Source: Rhodocyclales bacterium
Lineage (GTDB): Bacteria; Pseudomonadota; Gammaproteobacteria; Burkholderiales; Rhodocyclaceae
Direction: 5' to 3'
Assembly (NCBI GenBank): GCA_028292505.1
Contig: JAQGMF010000034.1
Location: 1-54,498 of the forward strand
Length of the DNA stretch: 54,498 nucleotides
In this document: positions 24,751 through 34,295 of the stretch, piece by piece
How the letters are laid out: each line of letters starts with the position of its first letter
Position numbering within the stretch: position 1 is the first letter of the stretch
Translations under genes and position numbers: made by a program
Notes under the pieces: generated by a model
Told to the model about the DNA's origin: nothing
Databases searched by the model: none
Seen by the model: only the letters and a program-made list of their open reading frames with translations

Positions 24751-25515
24751 TTGAAGAATTTCCAGCCGCTTTTGGCGGTTTGTCTATTGTTGGTCATGCT
24801 GCCGGCACGTGCCGGATTGTTCGACGACGACGAAGCCCGTCGCCGCCTGGAGCAACTGCGCGCCGATATGGACGCGCGCATCGAAAAGCTCGAAGACGCC
24901 TCACGCGCGCAGATGCAGCTCGTCAATCAGATCGAAGCCTTGCGTGCGGAAATTGCCAAGCTGCGTGGCCAGGTCGAAGTTACGACCAACGACCTCGATC
25001 AATCGCAGAAACGCCAGAAGGATTTCTACGTCGATCTCGATACGCGCTTGCGCAAGGTCGAGGCCAGTGTTGCGGATCTGACGCAGAAGCTCGCCGTCAA
25101 TGGCACGGCTGCGCAACCAGTTGTTGCGGCGACGGTCGATCCTGCACAGGAAACGCGTGACTACGAAGCCGCTGTGAACGCCTTGCGTGCCGGCAAGTAT
25201 GTCGACGCCGCCGTGGGCTTCCGTCAATTCATCAAGACCTGGCCAAAGAGCAGCTTCCAGCCCGGCGCAAATTACTGGGCCGCATCGGCCTTGTTCCAGG
25301 CGCGCGATGCCCAGACCGCCAGCGACTATTATTCCAAAGTCATTACGACCTGGCCGGATGATGCGCTGGCGCCGGATGCCATGCTTGGTTTGGCAAACTG
25401 CCAGCAAGAACTGGGCGACGCACCGCAGGCGCGCAAGACGCTGCAAGCGCTGGTCAGCAAATTTCCGAAAAGTGATGCTGCCAAAACAGCCAAGCAGCGC
25501 CTGGGCAAGAAGTGA
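24751..25515 (+). CDS. cpoB: Cell division coordinator CpoB (YbgF)
   Basis: Periplasmic protein, 254 aa, linking Tol-Pal activity with peptidoglycan synthesis during constriction. The signal peptide is KNFQPLLAVCLLLVMLPARA. A coiled-coil follows (DDDEARRRLEQLRADMDARI to about residue 110), then three TPR-like repeats (DYEAAVNALRAGKYVDAAVG, ANYWAASALFQARDAQTASD, PDAMLGLANCQQELGDAPQA). I place the start at TTG 24751 because GGAG lies 6 bases upstream and it gives a clean signal peptide. The GTG/ATG frames further upstream would add an unlikely 43-residue leader through the hairpin region. Confidence 0.88.
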   Translation: MKNFQPLLAVCLLLVMLPARAGLFDDDEARRRLEQLRADMDARIEKLEDASRAQMQLVNQIEALRAEIAKLRGQVEVTTNDLDQSQKRQKDFYVDLDTRLRKVEASVADLTQKLAVNGTAAQPVVAATVDPAQETRDYEAAVNALRAGKYVDAAVGFRQFIKTWPKSSFQPGANYWAASALFQARDAQTASDYYSKVITTWPDDALAPDAMLGLANCQQELGDAPQARKTLQALVSKFPKSDAAKTAKQRLGKK

Positions 25516-26204
25516 GTGCCCCAGGTATTGAGGTCGTCGATGCGTCGCGCGTCGAACGGCCGGCAGAGCGTTTGCGCATCACCGAAATCTTCTTTTCCGT
25601 GCAGGGCGAGTCCAGTCGTGTCGGCTTGCCCACCGTCTTCGTGCGCCTCACCGGGTGCCCCTTGCGCTGCGTGTGGTGCGATACCGAGTACGCTTTCAGC
25701 GGTGGTACCTACCAGAGCATCGATGACGTTCTCATAGAAGTGGTGCAGCATGGCACGCCTTACGTGTGCGTGACAGGCGGCGAGCCGCTGGCCCAGAAGG
25801 CTTGCCTGACGCTGCTCTCCAGCCTGTGCGATACCGGTTACAAGGTGTCTCTCGAAACGAGTGGTGCGCTCGATGTCAGCGCCGTCGATGTGCGCGTGTC
25901 GAAGATCATGGACCTCAAGGCACCCGGTTCGGGCGAGGTCGACAAGAACCTGTGGAGCAATCTCGAACACCTGACGCCACGCGACGAACTCAAAGTAGTG
26001 CTGGCCGACGAGGTGGACTATCTGTGGGCGCGCGAGCAGTTGCAGACCCGTCAGCTCGCCGAACACTGCCCGGTACTGTTTTCACCCGTGCAGGGTTCGC
26101 TGCAGCCTGCCGATCTGGCCGAGTGGATTCTGCGCGACAAGCTCGCCGTGCGCATGCAGATTCAATTGCACAAGGTCATCTGGGGCAATGCGCAGGGACG
26201 CTGA
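25512..26204 (+). CDS. queE: 7-carboxy-7-deazaguanine synthase QueE
   Basis: Radical SAM enzyme, 230 aa, that contracts 6-carboxy-tetrahydropterin to 7-carboxy-7-deazaguanine in queuosine synthesis. The cluster-binding cysteines are C49, C53 and C56 in TGCPLRCVWCDTEYAF, and the SAM-contacting glycine motif is VTGGEPL. GTG start overlaps the cpoB stop as GTGA. queE commonly ends the tol-pal operon; the usual neighbour queC is not present downstream, where a minus-strand gene converges. Confidence 0.93.
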   Translation: MSAPGIEVVDASRVERPAERLRITEIFFSVQGESSRVGLPTVFVRLTGCPLRCVWCDTEYAFSGGTYQSIDDVLIEVVQHGTPYVCVTGGEPLAQKACLTLLSSLCDTGYKVSLETSGALDVSAVDVRVSKIMDLKAPGSGEVDKNLWSNLEHLTPRDELKVVLADEVDYLWAREQLQTRQLAEHCPVLFSPVQGSLQPADLAEWILRDKLAVRMQIQLHKVIWGNAQGR

Positions 26205-26232
26205 GCGCGCCCCCGGTAGCGTATCGTCCGCC

Positions 26233-26961
26233 TCACAGATTGATCATTGCCTCGTGCTCTTCAGGTAGTAGCTCGAAGCCGCGCTGCTCGTAATACTTGA
26301 AGATCGCCGCAACGATTTCTTCCGGCTCGTCGATCACCTGAATCAGGTCCAGGTCTTTCGCGCCGATCATCTTTTCATCGACCAATGTTGTGCGGAACCA
26401 GTCCAGCAGGCCCTTCCAGAACTTGCTGCCAACCAGGATGACGGGAATCTTGCGGCCCTTGTTGGTCTGGATCAGCGTCAGCGCTTCGGAGAGCTCATCC
26501 AGCGTGCCAAATCCACCCGGCATGACCACGTAGGCCGTAGCGAAGCGCACGAACATGACCTTGCGCGGGAAGAAGTGGCGGAAGGTCTGCGAGATGTCCT
26601 GGTAGGGATTACCGCTTTGCTCGAAGGGCAGCTGGATGTTCAGTCCCACCGAGGGCGATTTGCCGTGGAAGGCGCCCTTGTTGGCCGCTTCCATGATGCC
26701 GGGGCCGCCGCCGGAGATCACGGAGAAGCCGGAGTCCGATAGCAGGCGTGCAATTTTCTCGGTCAGCGCGTAATAGGGATGGTCGACCGGCGTGCGCGCC
26801 GAGCCGAAAATACTGACCGCTGGCTTGATGGCCTGCAAGCGCTCAGTGGCTTCGACGAACTCTGACATAATGCCAAGAATCCGCCAGGCCTCGCGTGCTA
26901 CGCGTGTTTCTGTCTCGACAGAAGGGGCGGTGAAGGGCGGAAGTTTGTTTTTTGCGCTCAT
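26233..26961 (-). CDS. LOG-family protein (TIGR00730 Rossmann fold)
   Basis: A 242-aa cytoplasmic protein of the lysine-decarboxylase-like/LOG family. Signatures are SGGGPGIMEAANKGA and PGGFGTLDELSEALTL, the nucleotide-binding and catalytic loops of nucleoside-5'-monophosphate phosphoribohydrolases (LOG, PpnN-like). Such enzymes split purine nucleotides into base and ribose phosphate. The frame begins at 27030, but MSAKNK at 26961 is closer to family length. It diverges from polA, with about 100 bases between. Confidence 0.85.
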   Translation of the reverse strand: MSAKNKLPPFTAPSVETETRVAREAWRILGIMSEFVEATERLQAIKPAVSIFGSARTPVDHPYYALTEKIARLLSDSGFSVISGGGPGIMEAANKGAFHGKSPSVGLNIQLPFEQSGNPYQDISQTFRHFFPRKVMFVRFATAYVVMPGGFGTLDELSEALTLIQTNKGRKIPVILVGSKFWKGLLDWFRTTLVDEKMIGAKDLDLIQVIDEPEEIVAAIFKYYEQRGFELLPEEHEAMINL

Positions 26962-27066
26962 TGTTTTCGGTTGAGTCGAATGGGTGTGCTGTTCTTGTAG
27001 AACGTTTGCGGCATAAAAGCCGCCGCTCATTTTTCAGTCTTGCCGTTCACCAATCATTGATTTGTC

Positions 27067-29841
27067 ATGACAACGCTACTCCTCGTCGACGGCTCTTCCT
27101 ATCTTTATCGCGCTTTTCACGCGCTGCCCGATCTGCGCAATTCGCAGGCGGAGCCGACTGGCGCGTTGCGTGGCGTGTTGAACATGCTACGCGTGCTGCG
27201 CACGACCTACAAGGCGACGCACGCCGCCTGCGTGTTCGATGCCAAGGGCAAAACCTTTCGCGATGACTGGTATCCGCAGTACAAGGCGCACCGCCCGCCG
27301 ATGCCCGAAGATCTCGTGCGTCAGATCGAACCCATCCACGCCTGCGTCAAGGCCATGGGCTGGCCGCTGATCATGCAGGACGGCGTAGAAGCCGACGACG
27401 TCATCGGCACGCTGGCGCGCATCGCCGGTGGGCAAGGCTACGAGGTGATCGTATCGACAGGCGACAAGGACATGGCGCAGCTGGTCAATGCCAATGTGCG
27501 GCTGATCAATACCATGAGCAACGAGGTGCTCGACGAAGCCGGCGTCCTGGCCAAGTTCGGCGTGCCGCCGAATCGCATCGTCGACTACCTCACCCTGATC
27601 GGCGATACGGTGGACAACGTGCCGGGCGTCGATAAGTGCGGACCCAAGACCGCCGTAAAATGGTTGCAGGAGTACGGTTCGCTCGACGCCATCGTTGCCA
27701 ATGCCGATAGCATAAAAGGTGTTGTCGGCGAGAACCTGCGCCGCGCCCTGGATTTCTTGCCGCTGGGGCACCGACTGGTAACGATCGCCACGGACGTTCC
27801 CCTGGCACAGACGCTGGAGGAACTGACCTGGGCGGAGCAGGATACGCCGGCACTTATCGAGCAATTCCGCCGCTACGAATTTCGCGGCTGGCTGCGCGAG
27901 CTGGAAGGCGCGTCCGTCGCGGCGGCCACGCCCGAAGTTTCCAGCGAAGCGGCCCTGCTGGCCGTTGCCGGTGCGCCGGACAGCATTGAAGCGACCCTGG
28001 CTGTAGTTGTCGCGGCCGAGGAAGAAGGCGTTCACCGCAAGGATTACGAATGCGTTCTCGACTGGGCGACGTTCGATCGCTGGCTGGAGAAGATCACCGC
28101 TGCGCAACTGACCGCGTTCGACACCGAAACCGACAGCCTGGATCCGATGCTGGCGCAACTCGTTGGCTTGTCTTTCTCCGTCGCGGAGGGCGAAGCCGCC
28201 TACATCCCCGTTGGGCATCGCTACGCTGGCGCGCCCGATCAGTTGTCGCTCGCTGAAGTCCTGGCGAAGTTGAAGCCATGGCTGGAATCCAGCGAGCATG
28301 CCAAGGTGGGACAGAATCTGAAATATGACATGCACGTTCTTGCGAACCAGGGCGTGACGTTGCGCGGTGTCGTGCATGACACGCTGCTGGAGTCGGCAGC
28401 CTACGAAAGTGACAAGAGCCACGATCTTGAAGCGCTATGCAATCGACATCTCGGCCTCAAGGTGCTGAGCTATACCGATCTTTGCGGCAAGGGCGTCAAA
28501 CAGATTGGTTTCGGCGAAGTCGAAGTGACGCGTGCAGCCGAATATGCCGCCGAAGATGCCGACGTCACGATGCGCGTGCACAAGGTACTCACGCCGCGGC
28601 TGGAAGCCGAGGCGGGCTTGCAGCGCGTCTATCGTGAGATCGAAATGCCGGTGCTCGAAGTTCTGCTGTCGATGGAGCGCAACGGCGTGCTGATCGATTC
28701 CTTCCTGCTCGCGCAACAGAGCGCTGAGTTGGGGCGGCGCATGATGGAGATCGAGGCAGAAGCCTTCAAGGTGGCGGGCCAGCCCTTCAACCTGGGTAGC
28801 CCGAAACAGATTCAGGAACTGCTGTTCGAGCGCGACAAGCTGCCTGTTCTCAAGAAGACGCCGACAGGTGCACCGTCGACCGATGAAGAAGTGTTGGCGC
28901 AACTCGCGCTGGATTACCCGCTGCCCAAGCTGATTCTCGAACATCGCAGCTTCTCCAAACTCAAGAGCACCTACACCGACAAGCTGCCACGCTCGGTCAA
29001 CGCCAAGACAGGGCGCGTGCACACCAGCTTCTCGCAGACCGGCGCGGTGACCGGGCGACTGGCTAGTTCAGAGCCAAACCTGCAGAACATCCCGGTGCGT
29101 ACCGAAGAGGGTCGCCGCATTCGCGCTGCCTTCATCGCACCACGCGGATGGCATATTGTCTCGGCCGACTATTCGCAGATCGAGTTGCGCATCATGGCGC
29201 ACCTGTCCGATGACGAAGGTTTACTCAGCGCTTTCGCCAAAGGCGAAGACGTGCACCGTGCGACGGCAGCCGAAGTGTTCGGCATGCAGCTCACCGAAGT
29301 TACCAGCGAGCAACGCCGTTATGCCAAAGCCATCAACTTTGGCCTCATCTATGGCATGAGCGCACATGGCCTGGCCAAGCAGATCGGCGTGGAGCGCAGT
29401 GCGGCGCAGCTCTACATCGACCGCTATTTCGCGCGTTACCCCGGCGTGGCGCGCTACATGGAAGAAACGCGCCAGTTCGCGCGTCAGAGTGGCTACGTCG
29501 AGACCGTGTTCGGTCGGCGTCTCTACCTGCCGGAAATAAAATCCGGCAATGCAGGTCGTCGCCAAGGCGCGGAACGCGCCGCCATCAATGCGCCGATGCA
29601 AGGGACGGCCGCCGATATCGTCAAGCTGGCCATGCGTGCTGTCTACGATTGGTTGCCACGCGAAGGTCTGCAAAGTCGTTTGCTGTTGCAGGTGCATGAC
29701 GAACTCATACTCGAAGTGCCCGATGCCGAGCTCGAACGCGTGCGTGTCGAGTTGCCCGAAATCATGAGCGGCGTCGCGCATCTGAAAGTGCCGCTATTGG
29801 TCGAGGCCGGCGCAGGCGCCAATTGGGATGAAGCGCACTAA
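27067..29841 (+). CDS. polA: DNA polymerase I
   Basis: Full-length Pol I, 924 aa (E. coli 928), for Okazaki fragment processing and repair. Residues 1-290 are the 5' nuclease (LLLVDGSSYLYRAFHALPDL; STGDKDMAQLV). Residues about 330-520 are the 3'-5' exonuclease, with D352 and E354 in FDTETDSLD, so proofreading looks intact. Residues about 545-924 are the polymerase, with D701 in SADYSQIELR, the O helix INFGLIYGMSAHGLA and D878/E879 in VHDELILEVP. Acts alone; the next gene starts 11 bases later. Confidence 0.98.
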   Translation: MTTLLLVDGSSYLYRAFHALPDLRNSQAEPTGALRGVLNMLRVLRTTYKATHAACVFDAKGKTFRDDWYPQYKAHRPPMPEDLVRQIEPIHACVKAMGWPLIMQDGVEADDVIGTLARIAGGQGYEVIVSTGDKDMAQLVNANVRLINTMSNEVLDEAGVLAKFGVPPNRIVDYLTLIGDTVDNVPGVDKCGPKTAVKWLQEYGSLDAIVANADSIKGVVGENLRRALDFLPLGHRLVTIATDVPLAQTLEELTWAEQDTPALIEQFRRYEFRGWLRELEGASVAAATPEVSSEAALLAVAGAPDSIEATLAVVVAAEEEGVHRKDYECVLDWATFDRWLEKITAAQLTAFDTETDSLDPMLAQLVGLSFSVAEGEAAYIPVGHRYAGAPDQLSLAEVLAKLKPWLESSEHAKVGQNLKYDMHVLANQGVTLRGVVHDTLLESAAYESDKSHDLEALCNRHLGLKVLSYTDLCGKGVKQIGFGEVEVTRAAEYAAEDADVTMRVHKVLTPRLEAEAGLQRVYREIEMPVLEVLLSMERNGVLIDSFLLAQQSAELGRRMMEIEAEAFKVAGQPFNLGSPKQIQELLFERDKLPVLKKTPTGAPSTDEEVLAQLALDYPLPKLILEHRSFSKLKSTYTDKLPRSVNAKTGRVHTSFSQTGAVTGRLASSEPNLQNIPVRTEEGRRIRAAFIAPRGWHIVSADYSQIELRIMAHLSDDEGLLSAFAKGEDVHRATAAEVFGMQLTEVTSEQRRYAKAINFGLIYGMSAHGLAKQIGVERSAAQLYIDRYFARYPGVARYMEETRQFARQSGYVETVFGRRLYLPEIKSGNAGRRQGAERAAINAPMQGTAADIVKLAMRAVYDWLPREGLQSRLLLQVHDELILEVPDAELERVRVELPEIMSGVAHLKVPLLVEAGAGANWDEAH

Positions 29842-29852
29842 GGCGCTCTTCA

Positions 29853-30476
29853 ATGAGATTTCGGTTGCTGCTGATATTCCTCGTTTGCTTGTCGACCTTA
29901 TCCAAAGCGGACGATAGCGTGTGGGCTGCAGCCTACAACCCTGCTACGGGTGAGCGTTTCATTCCTGTCGAGTTGTGGACCGGAGGCGATTGGGATGGGA
30001 AGCGCGAGATTCGCATGACGCCCGCGAAACTCGTGTTCGGCCCGCGTGGTGAAAAGTCGCTGAATGGGCCCGTGGAGTGGGTGCGGCCGAGTAGCGGCGA
30101 GAAATTGCAGGTCTATGAGCGCACGCAGGTCTCCAGTCGCGGCGAAGTGAAGAAGCAGTTATTTACCGTCAGCTCAGGTGGCGATGGTCTAGGCCGTGTC
30201 TTCGATTCGCGCTACGGACGCGATTGCATCGATGAGGTGAAATTCCCATTGGGTGTCTGGAAGCAAGGCGAGAAGCGCGTCTTCGAAGTGTCATGCAATG
30301 GCGGCAAACTCAGGCGCACGATTGAGGTGAGCATCGAGGAAATCGATTTCGTGTATCGCGGCGTGGCACATTCGTTGCGCTTTCACTGGGTCGTCGATGG
30401 CGGCCGCGGCGAAGGCACGGACAACCACTACACCTACAGTCCCGGCAGCGGTATGTCGGCGCTGCAGGAAGACTGA
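29853..30476 (+). CDS. Secreted hypothetical protein (207 aa)
   Basis: I do not recognise a family. A Sec signal peptide is clear: [19 protein letters not shown], then [11 protein letters not shown]. The rest is rich in strands with many Gly, Arg and Lys residues and two Cys ([16 protein letters not shown]) that could form a disulfide. It lies 11 bases after polA and 38 bases before the aldo/keto reductase gene in the same direction, so it is probably co-transcribed with both. Confidence 0.75.
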   Translation: MRFRLLLIFLVCLSTLSKADDSVWAAAYNPATGERFIPVELWTGGDWDGKREIRMTPAKLVFGPRGEKSLNGPVEWVRPSSGEKLQVYERTQVSSRGEVKKQLFTVSSGGDGLGRVFDSRYGRDCIDEVKFPLGVWKQGEKRVFEVSCNGGKLRRTIEVSIEEIDFVYRGVAHSLRFHWVVDGGRGEGTDNHYTYSPGSGMSALQED

Positions 30477-30514
30477 ACATTGCGACAGGTGTTCGCGCCT
30501 GCGAGGAAATGACT

Positions 30515-31486
30515 ATGGAATATCGTCGTCTGGGCCGTTCGGGCCTCAAGGTCAGCGCGCTGTCATTCGGTTCGTGGGTTACTTATTCGAACCAGATGGA
30601 CACGAAACTCGCTCGCGAATGCATGGCTGCAGCACGCGATGCCGGCGTGAATTTTTTCGACAACGCCGAGGTGTATGCACAAGGCGAGTCTGAACGCATT
30701 ATGGGTCAGGCGCTACGCGAGCTGGGCTGGGCACGCGAGCACTACATCGTTTCCAGCAAGTTCTTCTGGGGCCTGACGGACGATCCCAACGTCAAACAGA
30801 CGCTCAACCGCAAATACCTGCTTGCCGCTGTCGACGCTTCGCTGCGGCGCTTCGGCCTGGACTACATCGATCTCGCGTATTGTCACCGTCCCGATCCGAA
30901 CACGCCTATCGAAGAAACGGTATGGGCCATGCACGACATCATCAGTCGCGGCAAGGCACTCTACTGGGGTACCTCGGAATGGAGCGCGGCGGAAATACAG
31001 GCCGCCTGGGAAATCGCCGAGCGCCACCATTTGCATAAGCCCGTGATGGAGCAGCCTCAGTACAACCTCTTCGCGCGCAAGCGCGTTGAACAGGAGTACC
31101 GTCGCCTGTATGAAGATATCGGCCTGGGTCTGACCACATGGAGCCCATTGGCTTCCGGCGTGCTGACCGGAAAATATCTGGATGGCATTCCGGCCGGCAC
31201 ACGCGGCACGCTCGCCGGTTACGAATGGTTGCAGGAGCGCATGCGTGACGAGGCGAAGAAAAACGCCGTCAGAAAACTGCTGCCAATTGCGCAGCAACTG
31301 GAGTGCACGCTGGCGCAGTTATCGCTCGCCTGGTGCCTATGCAATCCGCATGTCTCGACTGTCATCACAGGGGCTTCGCGGCCAGCACAGGTCGTTGAGA
31401 ACATGCAGGCCCTGGCGGTGCTGCCGAAGCTTTCCGTCGAAATTCTTGCGCATATGGACGCAGCATGCGCGGAGGTGATTGCCTAA
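30515..31486 (+). CDS. Aldo/keto reductase (Kv-beta-like)
   Basis: NADPH-dependent oxidoreductase, 323 aa, TIM-barrel fold. The catalytic tetrad is visible: Asp and Tyr in [18 protein letters not shown], Lys in VSSKFFWG and His in YCHRPDPN. The cofactor region has [17 protein letters not shown] and [16 protein letters not shown]. The close match to potassium-channel beta-subunit-type and YghZ-like reductases suggests methylglyoxal or other aldehyde detoxification; substrate not proven. ATG 30515 has GAGG 8 bases upstream, while ATG 30509 is too close to it. Confidence 0.9.
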   Translation: MEYRRLGRSGLKVSALSFGSWVTYSNQMDTKLARECMAAARDAGVNFFDNAEVYAQGESERIMGQALRELGWAREHYIVSSKFFWGLTDDPNVKQTLNRKYLLAAVDASLRRFGLDYIDLAYCHRPDPNTPIEETVWAMHDIISRGKALYWGTSEWSAAEIQAAWEIAERHHLHKPVMEQPQYNLFARKRVEQEYRRLYEDIGLGLTTWSPLASGVLTGKYLDGIPAGTRGTLAGYEWLQERMRDEAKKNAVRKLLPIAQQLECTLAQLSLAWCLCNPHVSTVITGASRPAQVVENMQALAVLPKLSVEILAHMDAACAEVIA

Positions 31487-31487
31487 T

Positions 31488-32075
31488 ATGAAGAAACTCG
31501 TACTAGCGTCGAACAACCAGGGCAAGCTGCGTGAATTTCAGGCGCTATTGCTGCCGCTGGGTTGGGATGTGATTCCTCAAGCAGAGTTGGGTGTCACGGA
31601 GGCCGAGGAGCCGCACGCCACCTTCATTGAGAACGCTTTGGCGAAAGCACGACACGCAGCCTTGCAAAGTGGCCTACCAGCGTTGGCGGACGACTCGGGT
31701 ATTTGCCTCGCTGCTTTGGAGGGTGCGCCTGGCGTGCATTCCGCCCGCTTTGCCGGCGAGCCCAAGTCGGACGCGCGCAACAATGCGCTAATGTTGGAGA
31801 AGTTGGCGAGTGTGGCGGATCGTAGGGCCAGATATGTATGCGTATTGGTTTTTATGCGCAGTGCGCAGGATCCTCAACCTCTTATCGCCGAAGGCGAGTG
31901 GCATGGCGAGATCATAAATACGCCGCGTGGCGACGGCGGATTTGGTTACGATCCGTATTTCTGGTTGCCGCAGTTCGGTATGACTGCAGCGGAATTGCCC
32001 GCAGCGGATAAGAACGCAGTCAGTCATCGTGGTTTGGCATGTGCTAGCTTGATAGAGCGACTGCGCGTCATCTAA
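31488..32075 (+). CDS. rdgB: Non-canonical purine NTP pyrophosphatase RdgB/HAM1
   Basis: A 195-aa enzyme that hydrolyses dITP, XTP and related deaminated nucleotides to monophosphates. Signatures are LASNNQGKLREFQALL (phosphate binding), ENALAKARHAALQ and PALADDSGICLAAL (catalytic Asp), plus GDGGFGYDPYFWLP near the C-terminus. GGAGG lies 12 bases before ATG. It starts right after the aldo/keto reductase stop. Confidence 0.94.
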   Translation: MKKLVLASNNQGKLREFQALLLPLGWDVIPQAELGVTEAEEPHATFIENALAKARHAALQSGLPALADDSGICLAALEGAPGVHSARFAGEPKSDARNNALMLEKLASVADRRARYVCVLVFMRSAQDPQPLIAEGEWHGEIINTPRGDGGFGYDPYFWLPQFGMTAAELPAADKNAVSHRGLACASLIERLRVI

Positions 32076-32087
32076 AGGAGTGAAGCC

Positions 32088-32474
32088 ATGAAGCTTCTAA
32101 CGGGAAATTGTATGAACCACCGCGTATTTCAGCGCATCGCATTGCTCTGCGCCGCACTCGGATTCAGCATGGCCGCGCTCGCCGATACGGCGCCGCCACC
32201 TCCGAAGCTGGAACCCATCGAAGAGCCGCGCGCGGCGGCGATTGACGCTTCGGCGCCGACTGCGAAACCGGAGTCGGAGGTGACCGTCAGGAAGCGTGGT
32301 GAGGAAAAGGTCGAAGAGTTCCGCCTGAAGGGGCGGCTCTACATGATCAAGGTCTATCCAGTAATCGGTCCGCCGTACACGCTGGTGGACGATCATGGCG
32401 ACGGCGTCTTCAACCGCTACGATCCACGTGGCATACCGAACAAGAACGCTCAGTGGAACGTGCTGTCCTGGTAG
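32088..32474 (+). CDS. DUF2782-like secreted protein
   Basis: A 128-aa protein with a signal peptide (ALLCAALGFSMAALA), a Pro/Glu/Ala-rich linker and a C-terminal domain GRLYMIKVYPVIGPPYTLVD followed by GDGVFNRYDP and a Trp near the end. That layout (LYMIKV...PPYTLVD..GDG) is what I recall for DUF2782, a family of unknown function often found next to polA in gammaproteobacteria. AAAGGAG lies 7 bases before ATG 32088; ATG 32112 is an alternative. Confidence 0.72.
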   Translation: MKLLTGNCMNHRVFQRIALLCAALGFSMAALADTAPPPPKLEPIEEPRAAAIDASAPTAKPESEVTVRKRGEEKVEEFRLKGRLYMIKVYPVIGPPYTLVDDHGDGVFNRYDPRGIPNKNAQWNVLSW

Positions 32475-32492
32475 CTTGCCCGGCAAACGCGC

Positions 32493-34295
32493 TTACTGCG
32501 GACGATAGCGAATTGTCCAGCGCAAGGTGATCGGCGCGCTGAGCGTGTCTTCGTCGCGTTCGCAGCGGATCAACGTCTTCATTTGTCCCATCGGCGTGCG
32601 ATAGGTTTCCGAGGTCGAAACGCTTTCCGATGACAAACGCATAAAACCGTCCGCTTCAAAGGTCAAGGCGTCACCCACAGCAAATGCGAAGCCTTGTTCG
32701 GTACGCGTGACGTTTTCGCCGAAGCTTGCGAATTCCATGTCGATCTTGATGTGCTTGAGCGGCACGCTTGGCGTATAAACGTCCGTGCGCGTCATGACAC
32801 CGGAATCAAACGTGTACGTCGTCTTGACACTCAGGCGGTCGTCCTTGATCGTCCCGGTTTCGCCCAGACGATTCAGTTCAGTTTGGTGGTAAGTCAACGT
32901 CAGCACATCGCCATTTTGCGCTGTCTGGATATCGCGAATGAACGAGGTCGCAACCAATTGCGAACCGTCTTCGAAGCTAAAGCGGGGGATCAATTGCGGA
33001 TATCCGACGTCCGGCGTGCCCTGTACGAGACCATTGGAGAACGGTATCGGAAAATAGGGATTGGTCATGTGCAGCGTTATGCCGCCATTGATCAAGGGCA
33101 GGCTGATGACGCGCATACCGTCGCGGACGGTGAGCAAAGCACGGTCGTATTCACCCTTGGCGTACCAGGTGAGCGCAATGCGCGGTAGCTTGCGTAACCA
33201 CTCCTCAAAGCGTGGTGACCCTTGCTTGCCCTGATAGCCGAGCTTGTTCCACAAATTGTTGGTGTAAATATACTGGTGCAGAAGACTGAGATTTTCGCCG
33301 AGGATGCGATGCTTGCCACGATAGGCGTCGGTCCGGCGGCCCTTGTCCCAAAGGTTCACCGAACGCATTTCCTTATCGAACCAGAAATTGACGTATTTCG
33401 TCGTCGTGCGTATGGCAAATGCATAAGCCATATCACGCTCTTCTTCGGTCAACACGCCGAGCGTCGCGCCGGCTGACAAGACTTCGAGCAGGGCTGAATC
33501 GCCATAGGCACCGATCGAACGGCCGAACTCGAAGCCGTCGCCCCTGGGATTCAGGCGGACCAGGATCACGTCAATCGATTTGCGCAGCCAGCCTTTCAAC
33601 TGCGAGGTCACTTCCATGCCAGTCTCGATGAAGCGCTGACAGATTTCGCCAATCAATAGAATGCTGTAGCGGTCGAAGCGACCTTCACCATCTGTTTCGT
33701 CGGAGAAGCCGAACTGGCCAGAATAAGTCTGATAATGCGTAACCATTTTTTCGAGCAGGATGTCGCTCCCACTGCTGTCCTCCCAGCCGAGCAGGTAGCG
33801 CAGCCGCGCAATGCTGAAAGCTACACCATAATAGTTGGTGGGTAGATCAATCAGTGTGAACTCGGGCTGCTTGACGAAGCCGCGCCATTCGAGTTTCTCC
33901 TTCAGGCGTTCGAGCGTTGTCGGGCTGACCGCCTGTTCCAGCAGACCCGCCTCGCGCAGCTTGTTCAGCGCCGAGACGTAGTAGTAAATGCCCCAACTTT
34001 CGATGTCCTCGTCGACCGTCATATCGGCGATTTGACGATAGCCCGCCAGATATTGGGGGAACATCGGGTCCGTGCGTGGCGTATTGAGCAGCAGATAGCT
34101 CATGCCAATGGCTATCTTGCCAGTCAGGAACTTGTCCTTGCCGGTGAATGCCTTGGTGGCGTCGAGCACCAGATCTTTCTTTTCGGAAAGAAGGCGTTCA
34201 AAAAAATGCGTAAGTTGTGGCAGCAGTTCGCGGCTGACGATCTCGTCAAGCGACGAAGTGGCAGTTTGCGCCGGGCTTATATTGCTTAGTGACAT
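32493..34295 (-). CDS. Unknown 600-aa protein, possibly an alpha/alpha-toroid carbohydrate-active enzyme
   Basis: No signal peptide or membrane segments from ATG 34295, which has GGAGG 7 bases upstream; the frame is open 72 codons further but that stretch has no coding character. The first ~400 residues are helical with aromatic-rich pieces (SWGIYYYVSALNKLREAGLL, DGFEFGRSIGAYGDSALLEV), the last ~200 mostly strands (MRVISLPLINGGITLHMTNP). Helical toroid plus beta-sandwich is the plan of polysaccharide lyases, and the GDGFEFGRS..YGD stretch reminds me of DUF2264. This is a weak assignment. It could act on a cytoplasmic or imported saccharide. The binding-protein gene upstream on the same strand is separated by a terminator, so they are not clearly one operon. 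Confidence 0.6.
   Translation of the reverse strand: MSLSNISPAQTATSSLDEIVSRELLPQLTHFFERLLSEKKDLVLDATKAFTGKDKFLTGKIAIGMSYLLLNTPRTDPMFPQYLAGYRQIADMTVDEDIESWGIYYYVSALNKLREAGLLEQAVSPTTLERLKEKLEWRGFVKQPEFTLIDLPTNYYGVAFSIARLRYLLGWEDSSGSDILLEKMVTHYQTYSGQFGFSDETDGEGRFDRYSILLIGEICQRFIETGMEVTSQLKGWLRKSIDVILVRLNPRGDGFEFGRSIGAYGDSALLEVLSAGATLGVLTEEERDMAYAFAIRTTTKYVNFWFDKEMRSVNLWDKGRRTDAYRGKHRILGENLSLLHQYIYTNNLWNKLGYQGKQGSPRFEEWLRKLPRIALTWYAKGEYDRALLTVRDGMRVISLPLINGGITLHMTNPYFPIPFSNGLVQGTPDVGYPQLIPRFSFEDGSQLVATSFIRDIQTAQNGDVLTLTYHQTELNRLGETGTIKDDRLSVKTTYTFDSGVMTRTDVYTPSVPLKHIKIDMEFASFGENVTRTEQGFAFAVGDALTFEADGFMRLSSESVSTSETYRTPMGQMKTLIRCERDEDTLSAPITLRWTIRYRPQ

Noticed and set aside
27187..28422. 411-codon antisense frame inside polA
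   Set aside because: polA is unambiguous across the whole stretch, and the antisense product matches nothing.
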